Assembly: GCA_013368325.1 (NCBI GenBank)
Contig: JAACJK010000163.1
Location: forward strand, 310,001-374,000
DNA from: Ephemerocybe angulata
Lineage: Eukaryota > Basidiomycota > Agaricomycetes > Agaricales > Psathyrellaceae
Direction: 5' to 3'
DNA length: 64,000 nucleotides
A program made the position numbers and the translations under genes. This document shows, piece after piece, positions 33,049 through 46,041 of this stretch (position 1 is its first letter; the number at the start of each line of letters is the position of its first letter). Under the pieces are notes generated by a model that saw only the letters and a program-made list of their open reading frames with translations, was not told the origin of the DNA and did not search any database.

Positions 33049-34384
33049 ATGGATTGGTGCGTATCTGCACTGTATCTCTGAGATGAGATGGTACTTATGC
33101 GCAGAGCAGGTTGACGGAGCTCGTTCCTCCAACAGACACTCGTGTCCCACTCTCGCTTCAATCGTTTACCCAACTATTTCTGCCCTCGTTGCTTCTGTAC
33201 TATTCCACAGCAGCACTCGTTATCATACCCAATACCCTTTACGCTAGACTTGCGCTGCTGCCTGTCACACTATGGTCTGCATGGCGAACAGGGACACGGC
33301 TAGACCTCGCGGCGCCTTACCATGACGAACGCCTAATATACCTAAATCAAGGGCTCACAGTGCGTCCGTCCGTCCTTTGAGCGCTTGTTTGTGCTAACGG
33401 CCCTCTCCAATCCAACAGCTCGCGATATCCACACTCGCCATCCGCGCCGTCATATGGACGTTCCAACTAGAACCCTTCTACAAGACCCCGGATCCCGACG
33501 CCCCACGTCCACCCAAACAAAGCCCGTTCACCGTGGACCAAGTCGCCTGCGACGCCTTCGACCTGTGCTGCAACCTTCGCGGTATAGGCTGGAACTGGTC
33601 CAAAGGCCTCCGGATAGCCAAAGAGACAAGACCCACTCACTCCCGAATAGCATTCGCACTATCCACATTCCAGTCATTTGTCGCCACCCTCCTCCTCTTC
33701 GACGTCCTGCACTACACCGTGCAGTCCTTCTCCTGGTCAACGCTCGGCTCAGCGGCTGGGGGCACGATTTTCGACCCACAGCTCTCGCCGATCCCTCGAT
33801 ACCTCCGCTCGACCCTCATCACCTATCTCGCCGGCCTCACCATATGCTGTGGGATCCAACTCGGGTTCTACATGGCCTCGTTCACCGGCGTCGTGCTGTT
33901 CAGGAACGACCCGGCATCGTGGCCCCCGATATTCAATGCGCCGTGGCTCGCCACGTCGCTGGCCGAGTTCTGGGCACAAAGGTGGCACCAGGTCTTCCGC
34001 GACCTGTTCGTCTCGTGCGGGAGCAAGCCCCTCGCTGCTGTTTTCGGGCGTATGGGCACCGTGCTAGGCGCGTTCCTCATTTCAGGGCTCCTACACGTCG
34101 CTGGCCTGTGGGGCATGGGACGGGGCACCGAGTTCTGGACTGTCGCTGGTTACTTTTTGATGATGGGTGTAGGCATCGTTCTGGAGAGGGTGTGGAGGAA
34201 TGCTACTGGCCATAAAGTGGGAGGCGCCCTTGGATGGGTATGGACGATGCTTTGGGTCGTATGCTGGGGCAACTTTATGGTGGATGCTTGGGCCAGGAAG
34301 GGGTTGATTGGGAGTGTCTTTTTCCCGGACGAATCGAGACCCATGTATCGCATTGAACGCATTGTTTCGGATATTTTGCAATAG
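33049..34384 (+). CDS. Wax-synthase-domain membrane acyltransferase
   Basis: Integral membrane enzyme of the fungal wax synthase (MBOAT-like) group, which includes sterol and terpene O-acyltransferases of secondary metabolism. Three exons (33049-33056, 33110-33359, 33419-34384) give 407 aa. The first exon has only eight coding bases. Eight or so hydrophobic segments are visible. The family blocks are CCNLRGIGWNWSKGL, then NAPWLATSLAEFWAQRWHQVFRDLF, with the likely catalytic His in SGLLHVAGLWGMG. The N-terminal part is hydrophobic from residue 20. No other biosynthetic genes flank it, so its acceptor substrate is unknown. Confidence 0.9.
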
Positions 34385-34518
34385 GGCTAGTTACCCTCGA
34401 CCTGCCAGTACTTTTCCTACGGGATATATCCTACTCGAATACCCATTATAATCATGACCATTCAGACTGCTCACTTCTTAAAGTGTCACATCGTATACAG
34501 GTGCGTCCACGAAGAACC

Positions 34519-36979
34519 CTAGTGCGTAGCACTCGGCGAACGAAGCCATATTCGTCCTGGAAGGCCGAACACGCCCCCTCTCCGAGTCGCTTCCTCCAGC
34601 GCACCTATCTTGATATCGGCACCCACAGCGCCCCGGACTTCGACCGCCACGCCCCGCTGCTTCGCTGCATCCAACGACACCGTGACCTCAACAAGACCTG
34701 TCATGGGAGGGCGCTCGGGAGACGTCATTAGGATCTGGGGCCTCTGCGGCTCCGCCACAGAAAATGTGGGGTCGTAGGAGACGATCTGATGCGGGAGGAA
34801 GATGTTGACGGGGAGGATTTGGGGTGAATAGGTTCCTAGTTGACAGATATACGCAATCGCATACAATTCAGGATTCTTTTAATTCGCGAGAAAGATGAAG
34901 GGGGCGTCCATACCTGAGAGAATGGCTTGGAGTTCCTCTTCAGGGTTGCCACCAGCATCAGCTGGCTCGTCTAATACAACAGACTCTTCCGGTTTCCATT
35001 CGCATCCGAGGAGGTTCTCGTTCAACCAGCACTGTTCGCGAGCTATCTGATCGATCCAGTAATACATTCAGATTGTGCAAGGAGAAGAGAACCCATGGTT
35101 TTACCTCAAGAATACCCCACACCTCCCTGGTACTGTGGACAGGTACACGTTCGAGCCTAAAGCCTGGCTCGCTAGGAGAGGTGAGTCGCAATTTCAAAGA
35201 AGGATGTTGCAGAGTGGGCGAGGTCTATCCTTGTGTCAGAGACTGTGGAATGGAAAAGGATTGACTGGCCTCACGTATATGGCTGTATAAAATTCGGATG
35301 TTTTCCCTCCTGGGTTGAACTGAGAGATTGTGGAAGGTCAAGTTGCGTCCTGACTCGACGTCAATGATGGACTCTCACCAACAAGTCGACCCAACTCTGA
35401 CCAGAGAACGGGGCAATTCCTTGTACAGGCAAGTCCACAGCAAACGGACTAAAGGGGTTGATGATGTTTTCGATCTCCCTCATTCTCGACTGGCTCATAA
35501 CAAGGCCCGCTGTTTTCCCGTTGTTGGTGAAGTCCAAGACCCATTCGTACTGCCCCGAGCTGCTGAGGAGGATATTGTCGTCCAGCTGGGGGAACGTGTA
35601 GTTGACCTGGGCTCCAGAGGGCACCAGGGGAAACATAGGCCGAGAAACCATTGCAGGTAGTGTGGAGTTTAAAGTGGGGTTCTGGGACGGGCTGAGGAGA
35701 AGAGTGGCGATAGTGGCGCCTTCCGTAGAGTCCGAGAGAGTCTTGCGGATGTGTTTCAAGGGAATGTCGATGGGGTATGGGTCGCCTGCTTCTTTCTGCT
35801 GTGGTTGAGTTTGCAGTGTTTTCAGGTATCCCAGGGGGGAGAGGTATACCAGGAAGGACTGGGAAGGCGTCAAAAGGTATGGCAGGGGAAGTGCGTGGGA
35901 CCGATGCAGGAATATGTCAAGCGGCACTTCCTTCTGAGACGAGGAGCTATCGAGGAGTACTGTCAAAAATGTTGCCGAGCATGAGGAAAGGCGACGTACG
36001 ATGCTATATACTCCGCCTCTTTCTTCGCAAAAGCTTCCAGTGCTGGATAGATCTCGTCCAGGCCAATGAACCACTTCAAGCCCCCATCGTTCGGGCGTGC
36101 AGCCAAATGGTCGACCATCACCAAGTACTGCAGCTGTAGCAATATGTCTTTCCCAAGACGAGACGCTTTTTGAGGGTCGCGCACGTCGTTCTCCCGCTGA
36201 GCTTCTGTCAAGAATGCTTGAATGGTGCGCAACAAGAAATTGTCCAGCGTCAACGACCCCGTCGCATTGGCCGATGAGCCTGTGGACTGGCTCGTCAGCG
36301 CATACGCTGTCTTCACCCTCGACGCTGTAACGACAGGTCGCAGCAGGTCCGTCCTGTTGAACTTGAAATCGACATCCACCACGAGCACCTTGCCCCCCGA
36401 TGTAATGGTCGTGATATCGCCCTCCTTGTTGCTGTCCTTGAACGTCTCGAGCCCTGCGAGCTTGCACCATTCTTCGATGCGGGATACGCACCAGTCGGGC
36501 GTCTGTGCGGGAATGAGAGGGATGCTCTCGCCGTAGCTCACCCCGGCGCGTTCGCGGAGCGCTGATATGATGTGTCGGCTTTGGTGTTCAGACTACTGAA
36601 TCGTACGGTCATCAAGACAAAAACCCTTGGGACAGCATGTAGAAGGGTGTCTGACCGTGTACAATGCTTGTGAGATAGCCGAATTCTGCCGTAGCAGGGA
36701 TATGAGCTTGTCGTTGGTCCATTCAATGGATGAATACGCGGTAAGTGAGTTGGAGAGGTTGGTTGTGGTTTCGATGAGATCTTTCAGAAGGTTGCACGCA
36801 TCGTTTCCCTTCGTAGAGAATGGGTGAAGAATGTCGTCCGACAAGACATTGTAGTCTTGGAATCTACTGAGAGAAGAATCCAAAGTTTCCGATGATGGTC
36901 GTTGCATGTCAAAAGGCTGATCCGCGCCTGAGGCGCGCTTACTGTTCAAACGACGATCACAAGGAGTCGAACTAGCCAT
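34519..36979 (-). CDS. MED1: Mediator complex subunit 1
   Basis: Middle-module Mediator subunit linking activators to RNA polymerase II. Six exons (36979-36656, 36592-36000, 35946-35379, 35224-35105, 35046-34914, 34835-34519) maintain phase for about 680 aa. Typical Med1 features are the helical N-terminus with a LPAQTPDWCVSRIEEWCKLAGLETF-type block around residue 125, VDVDFKF, LLLQLQYLVMVDHLAARP, and C-terminally VWGILEIAREQCWLNENLLGC and RRGGVFGLPGRIW. Exon 2 uses the acceptor CAGTAG because an earlier AG would open onto a stop. Intron 3 (164 bp) is much longer than the rest; a small missed exon there cannot be ruled out. It ends convergent with the wax-synthase gene. Confidence 0.9.
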
Positions 36980-37071
36980 AGAATGCAGTGATTAGTCCAC
37001 GCTTGAGTTATGATTTGAATGTGGTATATTAGTCTACTTATAGTGTCCTAGTGAACATGTCTGGGAAGGTA

Positions 37072-39727
37072 TTACATGCCCCACCCTCTCTCTCCAGCGG
37101 CGAATGTCGGTGGCTTGGAGAAGGATGGCCCCTGGGCCTGGCTGAATGGGCCTGGTTGGAAATCTCCTGTGTACGGACGTTGGGCTGAGGATCCAGCAGT
37201 ACGTGAACTCGGAGTCCGAGAAGGTAAGTTATTCGTCATGGGTGGTCGACCGTTTGCCGAGGGGAGAATAACAGGTTGTACCGGCATAGTGTAGCGGATA
37301 TCAAGCTCTTCCAGAACAGTTTTCAAGTAGCGCATGAAAGCGTTGCGGCGGGTCCATCGTCCTCCCCAATCTTGCCAATTTGGACGATCTGATAAAGAGG
37401 TTAAAGGTGATGAAGTAATATCTTGAGATACATATACTTACGTTCCATTGCAACAACGAGATGCAAAGCATTTTGGTACTCCATCTTGTCAATGTTCAAA
37501 CCGAATCCCGACCATTCTCGATTGTTAGCGGAGATGTAGTCCGAGATCTTCCCCTTGAGCTGCTCGATAAGCTCTATTGAAGTGTTGTATGATACTGTGA
37601 GAGTCGTTGATTCCCACCTAGATTGTGCTCTGGTAAGTAAAGGTCTTGATCCACCCAGAGGGAAAAAGACTGACATGGATTTGCTGCGCCTCAAGTTGTG
37701 AACAAGTTTCGTATTCGCAAGCAACGAATTTGGTGCAATGATGAACTGGCCGTCTACTCGCTTGAAGGTTGTAGAGAAGAGTCCGAATTCTTGGACTGTT
37801 AAGACCTTGACCTGGAGTTAGTAGAGGCCTCACCGTCGAAGATATTATGCCCATTGCCGTACCTGGTCGTCAATCATGACCAAATCTCCTACGTCGAACA
37901 CATGCGTGGAGAAGATGAAGATAAGCTGCACCGGTTGGTCAGTGGACGCCTCGAGGCATACTTAAGGATTGCGGGACCCACCGATTCGAAGAGCGTTTGA
38001 GCTGAGTTGCCGAAAATAAAGGAGAATCCAAGCACGATCGTCGCCAACGGCACCAGTGAGGAAAGGGTATTGCTTTTCTTGAAAATGAGGAGGCAAATGA
38101 ACAGAATAATAAGGAGGGCGCAAACCATGCACACAGCGTCTAGCTTGGCAACAATGGACCCAACGTCCTGAAAAGTCTTTAGCATCTTGGTGTCAATATA
38201 TGACGATAAGGAGGCTACCTTCAATCCGTGAACCAATGCTTTGCGCTCCCGATATATTCTTTGAACTGCTTCACGCATCTCCTGCCTTGAGATATCGCCG
38301 TTTCCATCCTTGTCGAAGATAGCGAAGGCCTCGTGCTGCATTCCAAATGAGTCACAGCAGTGGGTCTGATAGTAGGTCAATACGTACTGCTTCAGCGGTG
38401 GAGCGAAAATACGGATAGAAATCTAGGTAATCGAAAGTGAGCCCCTGGACAATATCCAATACTAGTACTACGAAACTCACCTTCAACGACCAGGTGAGAG
38501 CGTGGAGGATAGACGTTGCTGAGAGCAGCGAAGAGTTTGCGGGCCAGGCGCCTCGCAGAACCCAAACCAATCAAGTCAACATCCTTATTAAATTTGGAGT
38601 TCTTAAGGGCAACCTGTCCGATTGCCCCTCCGACTTGGTCAACGATCACATTGGCCACATTCTTCCTGTTCCTTCTCTTGGGTGAGAATACGCTGGCAGT
38701 GGATTTATTGGCAGCCTTGTTATGATGAGGCGAAGGCGTAGGAGGATAGCTCGGGCCTCGTTTATGACCCCCGTTGTTCGACATATCGAAGCTGCCATTA
38801 AACGTTTGTTGCCGTCCTCCGCCTTGCTGCCCCTTGCGGTTGTACGGGGACCGCGAAAGGTGGTCCAATGCACGCAATCCAAGACGGTTTTCCGCTAGGC
38901 GATCCGCAAGCGCTTGTTGGTGGAATGTAATGGCCACGAAGTGCAAAAAGAGCTTTTCGGCTAGGATGATCATGCTCGCTGCAAACATAGCCTTTCCAGG
39001 ATTTAGACAGAAAAACAAACGGTGAATGGATGAAAAAGACCAACCTGCACAACCTGGTTGATGATAGACCAATACGAGCCTGGAGGTTGATATACAGCAC
39101 GTATAACAGAGAGCGCAACCCATGCCCATACGATATCCAATGCGAGCTTCAACCATCCTTTAACGGCCATGACCAACTATATGCCAACCAATTAGTGAGC
39201 GAAAACGCTTATTTAAAGGTAGAAAAGCATACCTCGAGCTGAATCTTCAATCGCTCTACCTGCCCTCCAAACAGAGATGTTAAGGCGATCACTAGGTGGG
39301 GTATACTGTCGACTAGGATGTAGGTTCCGCAACTCGACGCCCAGTCGATGGTGAGCCACAAGGACCAAACATGGACATGGATTTTAGCGGGATTATCCCG
39401 GAAGCGAACGTTGACGATGATGAGGGGAGTGATAAGAATTGCAACACCAAGCAAAGCGACCAAGGTTACTCGGAATGGCCTGGAGAGCTTCATGAAAGCA
39501 AGCCATACCGCACGACCCCGCGTTGCCTGGATAAGATGCTCCGCCTTCTCCTGGGCTTCCTCATCATGATCCCAGTCGAATTCGACTTCCGTGGATTCAT
39601 TGGTCGTTGAAGTGTCCGAGTCCGAATAATGGTCTTGTACCTGTTTTGTGATATTGGGGTCTAGCTCTGTGTCGATGTGCAGAGGGGTTTGTGGCACTTG
39701 TAGAGGGTCCGGTTTCTTGGATGACAT
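37072..39727 (-). CDS. EF-hand mechanosensitive channel, MscS family (Msy1/Msy2 type)
   Basis: Ten exons from ATG 39727 to the stop at 37072 give roughly 735 aa. Fungal Msy1/2 channels lie in the ER and perinuclear membrane and release Ca2+ on hypo-osmotic swelling. The acidic N-terminal tail is followed by membrane segments (FRVTLVALLGVAILITPLIIV, LWLTIDWASSCGTYILVDSIPHLVI, AMFAASMIILAEKLFLHFVAITFH). A cytosolic Ser/Arg-rich insert follows. The exon from 38335 carries the EF-hand DKDGNGDISRQE. Then come the pore-lining helix (LSSLVPLATIVLGFSFIFGNSAQTLFES) and the MscS beta-domain (HVFDVGDLVMIDDQ, VLTVQEFGLFSTTFKRVDGQFIIAPNS). The C-terminal 90 residues are disordered and Pro-rich. All junction phases were consistent. 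Confidence 0.93.
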
Positions 39728-40088
39728 AGGCAGCGAGCTGTCGTGACACGATGTAGAGCAGGAGAAAACGAAGGGGCCTCCATTTCGAGTAGCATCCTGC
39801 AGACAGGCTTGGCAACGGCTCCACCAACCGCCGGAAAAACTATCAATTCATTACTTTAACCGCCGGTTAGTGCCGGTTGCCGATCCCCATTGTTTCCCAC
39901 ACCAATCTACATACATACCGCCCTCGCTGGCTGACAGAGATTGCCGCCCGATTGCATACACTGTACAGCAGCGTTCAAACTTCACAGGGCACACGCAGGC
40001 TGGGCGACACTGGCCAGGAACGACGGGGGCGACCCAAGGAGTTGGAATAAGGATAGATACAAGAGTACAAATTATCCGAAAGCATAAA
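39728..40088. other. Intergenic region
   Basis: Promoter of the MscS-family gene and 3' flank of the upstream minus-strand gene. Short GCCGG-rich words recur near 39830-39880. No gene is supported. Confidence 0.4.
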
Positions 40089-43000
40089 TCAAGTAGGCGG
40101 CCATGAGATGTTGAAATACGATCCATCGTTTCCCCATCTTTCCCAAATAAATGTCTGCAGGTTGGTAATGGTAAAGGAAAGATTGTTTCGCGACTGGGTT
40201 ATGCAGGCCCTAATGCCCTGCTCCCGCAGTATGTCCAGAAGAGATAACCAAGAAACAAATTGGTCTGGAGATGATGAAAGAAGGAGTCGTGATTTGAACA
40301 AGGTTTGGTGGAGGTGGGGTTGGAATGGGTCGTAGTAGGTTGTCAAAAAGAGCTCCTCGACGCGGGAGTTAGATAGACTGTTCATGGGTCACATCAGTCG
40401 TGGGGATGCGGGGCGGGACAATGAAGACCTACCGATACATCACGATTGCGAGGATAATCTGAAGTCCGACCAAGAGGAAGAATCGCGGGGAACGGAAATG
40501 CCATTTCGATTCCCTGCCACTGCTGGTGGATGATCCAAGTAGACTCCTTTGCATGCTTGCACTGAGCGAGCTAAATCGATCCTTAAACTCATCGTTGTTC
40601 CTCTGCGCGTCGTCGGAGAGTTTTCGTCGCTTTTCACGGGCGTTGATCGAAGCCGAGTCCAACTCCTTCACTCGAGACAGTTCTGATGACGACAATGCAG
40701 AAGCACTATCAAAGATTGTGAGTAAGGGATAAAACAGCCAACGGAACCTTAACCTACCGTTCGACATCATGTAGCTCCGTCTCAAGTTCTTCCAAGCCTC
40801 GTCGCATGCGGGACAGTAGCTCGTCTCGACTACCGGTTGGGATCGACGTATCACTCTCCTCCTTAATACTCTCTTCTTCGACAGCCTGTCCCAAAGCATC
40901 AACCAACCTAAACGACTTTTCCTTCTTTGGACTCTTCTCCTTGTCTTCAGGTTGCGCATTGCCATACGCGTCCAGGATACGGATGGTAGGCGTCTTCTTG
41001 GGCGATAAAGATAGTGGCTGTCCCTCAATTTCAGGAGTCGAGGGTGGAGAAGCGGTTTGAGTCGCTTGAGAGTTCGTAGACGCGTTCAACTCTGAAGCCG
41101 AAATATCGCTCTCTCCATTCTTGAATTCCCGCGTCTCGTTAGCATCGGGGTCGAAGCGAACCTTCATAACACTCTTTCGAGTCGCTGGAGTATGTATCCA
41201 GGCCCCTGGCGCCGCGGGTGTTTGAAGGTACTTGGATCCTTTCGACAGAGAGGAGGTAGGCGTAGCGAGCTGGGGAGCGGGAAGCTGGGAAGCTGGGGTA
41301 TCGCTCTCAGGCTCAGTATCAGTCTCCACCGATTGATCCACCATATGCCGAGTTCGGGATGGTCCAGCAGGGGCTGGAGTTGCAAGCCAACCGCCAGGTG
41401 GCCTAGGAGTTTGCATGGCAGAGTAGTTCGGGGATTGAGAAGGTGACTCGCTTTCATCCTTGCCAGATGGCTGACCATGAAGTGAGGTGTCCGAGTACGA
41501 GCGAGGTCGGCGAACAGGCGCAGGAGTGTCCATCCAAGCCCCCGGTGCTTTGGGTGTTTTCACGACGGACTTTCCTTCGGTTTCGAATAAGCGGGAGGGC
41601 TTAAAACCTTCCCATCTGATGCTCTCTGCTTCATTCTCCTGCGGCCTTTCATCGTCTGTTGAAGGGAGTTCAGGGAGTTCGGGAAGGGTGCGAGGGGGGG
41701 ACGGGGAAGTAAACTCGAGCTTTAAGCTGGAGGAGGCGTATTCCGGCGGTGTGTCTAGGATGGAAGGGACACGGCGCGAGGGGCCGGCATATACCGTGGA
41801 AGTCGAATCGTTAAGCCCATTGGCTTCTGCGTCGAGGTACTCGGACGACGGTTGGGATCGTTCAGGCGAGCCAGTTGAAGGGGGAGGGATGGTTCTCAAT
41901 GTAGGCGTTAGCTCCTGGGGATCGAAGTCTTCACGGTTCACTTCAAGATGAGCTCGCAAACTCGGAAGAGGTGCCTGTGAGTCGCTCGCACTCTCTGACT
42001 CGCCCCCGCTGACGCTGTCCGAATAGATTGTCCTGGCACGCGCCGCTGCACTCGTAGGAACCTTCTTGGGTGACCTCACCGGTATTTTAGTGGGCCTAGT
42101 TATCCTGCTGTTGAGGTCGGGACTTCGACTAGGGCTTCCAGTGTACGAGAGGGAAGGTGAGCCTGGCGGTTTCAATTTACTCATCGAAACGGCGGTGGGT
42201 CGGATACGAACTGTATCTTGATCATCACCAGGACTTCGGAGACTAGCCGTCGATCGTCTCTTGGCAGACGAGGAAATGGAGGGAGAGATGGGTATACGGG
42301 ATTGACCAGGAGAAGAATCATGCCGTCGTTTTGAAGGTGTGCCAGAGTTGGTGTATCGCATCCCCGATGTTGAATTCGGTGACCCATAGGAACCGGGATT
42401 ATGTGAATCGTCCGTCTCAACGGATGAGACGCTCGTGGTTCGTGTTCGGACACGGCTCCAAGGACTCGTAGTCCCAGCTGAAAAGGCGGGCGGAGATGTG
42501 GTGCCTGCGCCTTCAGGGATAGGCCAGACGGGGCGGGGGGAATTCCAGTTCCTTTCTCGTAAGTGAGCAAGGTCTTCGGGGTCAAAGTCATCTTCAAAAG
42601 CACTGTGAATAGAGCCTGTGGGTGAGATCGACCGATTGGATGTCAACGAGTTGTATCGACGTAAATGGCGAGTATTGGACGGGGAATGGTTATCGGACCG
42701 AGGGGAGTCGTTGCGCGAAGAGTTGCTATTTTCGCTAACCGTCCGTGGTCGTTCACCGGACCGAGGAGAATTGGAATTAAGGCTGATGCTCGAGCTTCGA
42801 CGATTTAGATTGGGAGTGGCTTTGTTCCACTGGCGCTCTCGCTGATGAAGACTGTCCTGTTCAAGATCAAGCACTCTCTCACCAGCTGAAAGTTGCGTTA
42901 TCAACACATAAACAAATATAACATTATATGACGACTCACCACTGGCGTTGGACACAACAGATCCACTCCTGGAAGAATCTCCTGATAGTCTTGGAGATGA

Positions 43001-44549
43001 TATTTTCCTAGAAAGGGTTGCGAGCGATCTTGAGGTGAGAGGACTTTTCCCAGAACCCGTAGCGAGGTCTGATTTCCTCTTGGGCATCATCCGAGAACCT
43101 TTGGGGAAACTCCATTGCCTATTGCGAGGTGACTTCTCGTCTGCAGATTCAGGGTAGACTATTCAAAATATGAGACACGGAGATGTTGGAAACGTCGAAG
43201 CCCGAAACGCACAGTTGTGGTGAGGGCTCGTATGGGCTAGGAGACAATAGAAGTCAGGTAACGACGATACTGAGCGTTAATGATCTCACCAGAACTTAGA
43301 TTCGGCGAGGACTGGGTTGGCTTGCGATCGCTGCGAGCTTTCGGAGTTGGTTGCGCGGACCGTTCAGATTGACCAGGGAACATAACACCATTGGACGGTC
43401 CTAGACAATCCGTGAGCTTTGGGTCACAAAACCATTGAAAGTACCAACCAGGCTGTTGAGACCGCTGGTCATCATAGCTGTCCAGGCCATCAATGATACG
43501 CTGCATCTCAGAATCCTGATCCAACAAGTCTTAAGCATAATGAGTATGAAGCATATGAGCAAGGATGGGGACCACTAACTAGACTCCGATTGATACTGGG
43601 AGTTCACGTCAACGGACATGTGCATGGAGTGCTGTGGGGTGCTTGTCGCGGCAGGCGGAGATGCTCGCGAGGAATTCAACTCGCGTAAAAGTTCCCCAGT
43701 ATCGTCACGGTTGCCATCTGCAAGGCGGGTTAGCGGAGAAACATAGTCATAAGAGCAGAACTCACGTTTCTCGGAAGAAGATATGTCTTCATTGTCAGTT
43801 TCGGACTTGTTCATGAATCGCTGTTGCAGGACCTCCATGGTCAAGGGTTTCCCTCTCGCCTTGAACCCGGAGTGTTGCGCTGGCATTGGGGTACCTATAG
43901 AGATTTCGTAGATGGAAGACTGTGAACATTGTGATCGAAAGAGGGTTGCTGACTTACGATGGGAGTTTTCGACCTCTTCATCGCTCAAACTCTTCCGTTT
44001 TCCCCTAATCCTCGATTTCTCCCTTTCCTGACGCGGAACAGATTCACTTTCGCTCGGTTCTACGCTACTACTTCGTTGTTTCTGCTTCTGGGGCGTTCCT
44101 CCAGGCGCTCGCAGGGCACGCGAGAAAATGTCGCGCAAACTCTCTCGAGCAATGCTGGCCGTCGTTGCATTGATGGATTCGCCCTTGTCGAAATCCGACT
44201 CGTAGTCTGTTACAGGCTCTTCTAGCGGGGGTGGTGGCACCGGTTGAGCTGTAGGTGTCCGTTCATTCGGAACTAGAGAGAGGAGAGCGCGTAGTCTTGC
44301 TGCAGGGGTTTCGCCGTTTGGAGGGGGGATTCTCGAGGTAGCCGCAAAACGAGGTGTCGCATGGTCGTCGCTTTCCGTATCTTCGTGGTTATTGTCCATT
44401 TCGCTGAAGTTCACGTCGACAAGTTGTGTGAAATCTGGCAGACGAGAAGGCCCTGCTTGAACGCTTGATGCAGTGGTGGTGCTTTCGTCGCCAGGTATAG
44501 TGCGGGTAATTCTCCTACGAGAAGCCGCATACGGGGTTGCGCCGTCCAT
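40089..44549 (-). CDS. Large single-pass protein with TP-x-PGAW repeats
   Basis: Family not recognised. About nine exons from ATG 44549 (MDGATPYAASRRR) join into roughly 1330 aa; I verified the phases at eight junctions. The first two thirds are Ser/Pro-rich and disordered, with blocks that look conserved (RLRALLSLVPNE, ESLRDIFSRALRAPGGTPQK, MEVLQQRFMNKSETD). Around 41560-41170 are three repeats of the form TP-x-x-PG-[AG]-W-x-x-TPA. An acidic coiled-coil-like segment (LLSRMRRGLEELETELHDVER) precedes one hydrophobic helix (FFLLVGLQIILAIVMYR, about 40435-40490). A C-terminal domain of about 95 aa with Trp and Tyr (LSNSRVEELFLTTYYDPF) ends the protein. This architecture, a long phospho-rich cytosolic or nuclear part plus a small lumenal end, is reminiscent of nuclear-envelope or spindle-pole anchors, but that is inference. 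Confidence 0.8.
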
Positions 44550-44775
44550 GATCTACAGAGAGGTGACGGTCCGTCGGTTGCACGGCGCCGCCGTTGAAGA
44601 CATGAGGTCGGTCCCAGCGGCGAACACAACAAAACAAGCCCCAATCCATGCCGTCACGTGCAATTCCTCAAAACATTCCCGGCGCGTGTCGCACAGTCGC
44701 GCATCGTGGCCCGCATGAAGTCCCTATGCCCACTGATATACGATTGCCATGGAAGATATGGTACATTAGTAAGTC

Positions 44776-46041
44776 CTATAAAGAGCCCCCTGCGAACTTC
44801 TCTACCAATGGTTTCCAGCAGTCCCCAAGCTGCATGTGTTCCCCGACACAAGACTCCAACACCACATCCCCTCGTTTATCCAGCTGCTTGAGCCCAATCC
44901 AATCACCTGTGTAAAGAGGCTGTAGTCGCATTGGGATGATCTCCCTGTCTTCGGAGAGATGCTGCACGATGACTTCTTGCGAGCCATCAGGGGCTTGCCC
45001 TACTGACCAAGACCCTGTGTGCCTTGGTGAGGCATTCTCTGGGATAGCCTCCGACCCAAACCAGGCGCTCTCTTTGGGAACGACTGTCGAGTCCTCTGTA
45101 AATAGAACAAGTACAAGTTTGTTTAATGTTGCAAAGTTCCTAGCATACGTCGCGTTGCGTTCGCCAGGTCTTTCATTGTTGATAGAAGTCAGGAAGTGAT
45201 TGGCTCCGAGGTACGTCTCGTACCGCTTAGGGTCGCGGAAGTACTGAGCCTTTCAAAGGAGAAGCCGCGGTAGGTTAGAGCTTGAGGTTACGCACAATAC
45301 TTCGGACGAACCTGCACAATGTTGGTCTGCGCCCATTCGCCGTACACGGTCCCGCTCCTTGCCGCCCGCCGCGCGATCTGGCAGAAGACGTCGAAACGGC
45401 CGCAGAGGGGGACGTCTGAGATGCCCATGTGTTGCGAGCCAAAGGTGATCAGGTTATTGACTGGTGGGGCGTTGTAACGCTCGACGTATGCTCGAAGGAA
45501 CTGCCCTCCTGACAACAGCGGTCGGCTGATTAGAGGAATGCTCATATACCACACAGCTGCGCACCTTGTGAGAAACCAATAGCATCGAAGCCATTCTCCA
45601 ACTCCGGGATGCTTGCTAGCTGGTCTGCCACAAAGTCTATCTGAATGTCGACATTTCCCATCTACCTTGGGGGCAATGTTGAATCATGTGAGTTCAAACT
45701 TGAAGCAAGCTAATGGCCGACTGAATGACGCACAAAGCCAGCTTTCCTGTCATTGTCAAGCTCCTTGTCAATATAGACTGAGTGTACGAAGATTCCAGGG
45801 TGGACGTCTTTAATCATTGACATGAACTCCAACATGCCCGGCGAGGAATGCGAATCTCCTGGTTACGCGGTAAGTCACGACTGGTTGATCCCCCACACCG
45901 ATTCCAAAGCGACAACGCACCGAGACCATGCCATATGACAAGAGGGCGCACTTTTCCCGACTTTAGCGGAGATGCTAGAGCAAAGGAGGAGAAGCAATAA
46001 AGCAACAGCAGCAAAGCCATCCTCGCGCAGGTTCCTGCCAT
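44776..46041 (-). CDS. PPT1: Palmitoyl-protein thioesterase 1
   Basis: Lysosomal/vacuolar or secreted hydrolase that removes palmitate from S-acylated proteins. Five exons (46041-45921, 45858-45734, 45661-45565, 45508-45312, 45249-44776) encode about 335 aa. A signal peptide (MAGTCARMALLLLLYCFSSFALASP) is followed by VIWHGLGDS. The nucleophile elbow is GFSQGGQFLRAYVERYN. The catalytic Asp is in FTEDSTVVPKESAWFG and the His in GEHMQLGDCW. VQAQYFRDPKRYETYLGANHFLTSINNE also matches PPT1 well. The stop is at 44776. The PPT1-type order of segments is complete, so it is probably active. Confidence 0.95.

Noticed and set aside
33385..34215. Long plus-strand ORF of 276 codons
   Set aside because: It is an out-of-frame shadow of the wax-synthase exon; Arg/Pro/His-rich composition is typical of a wrong frame over GC-rich codons.
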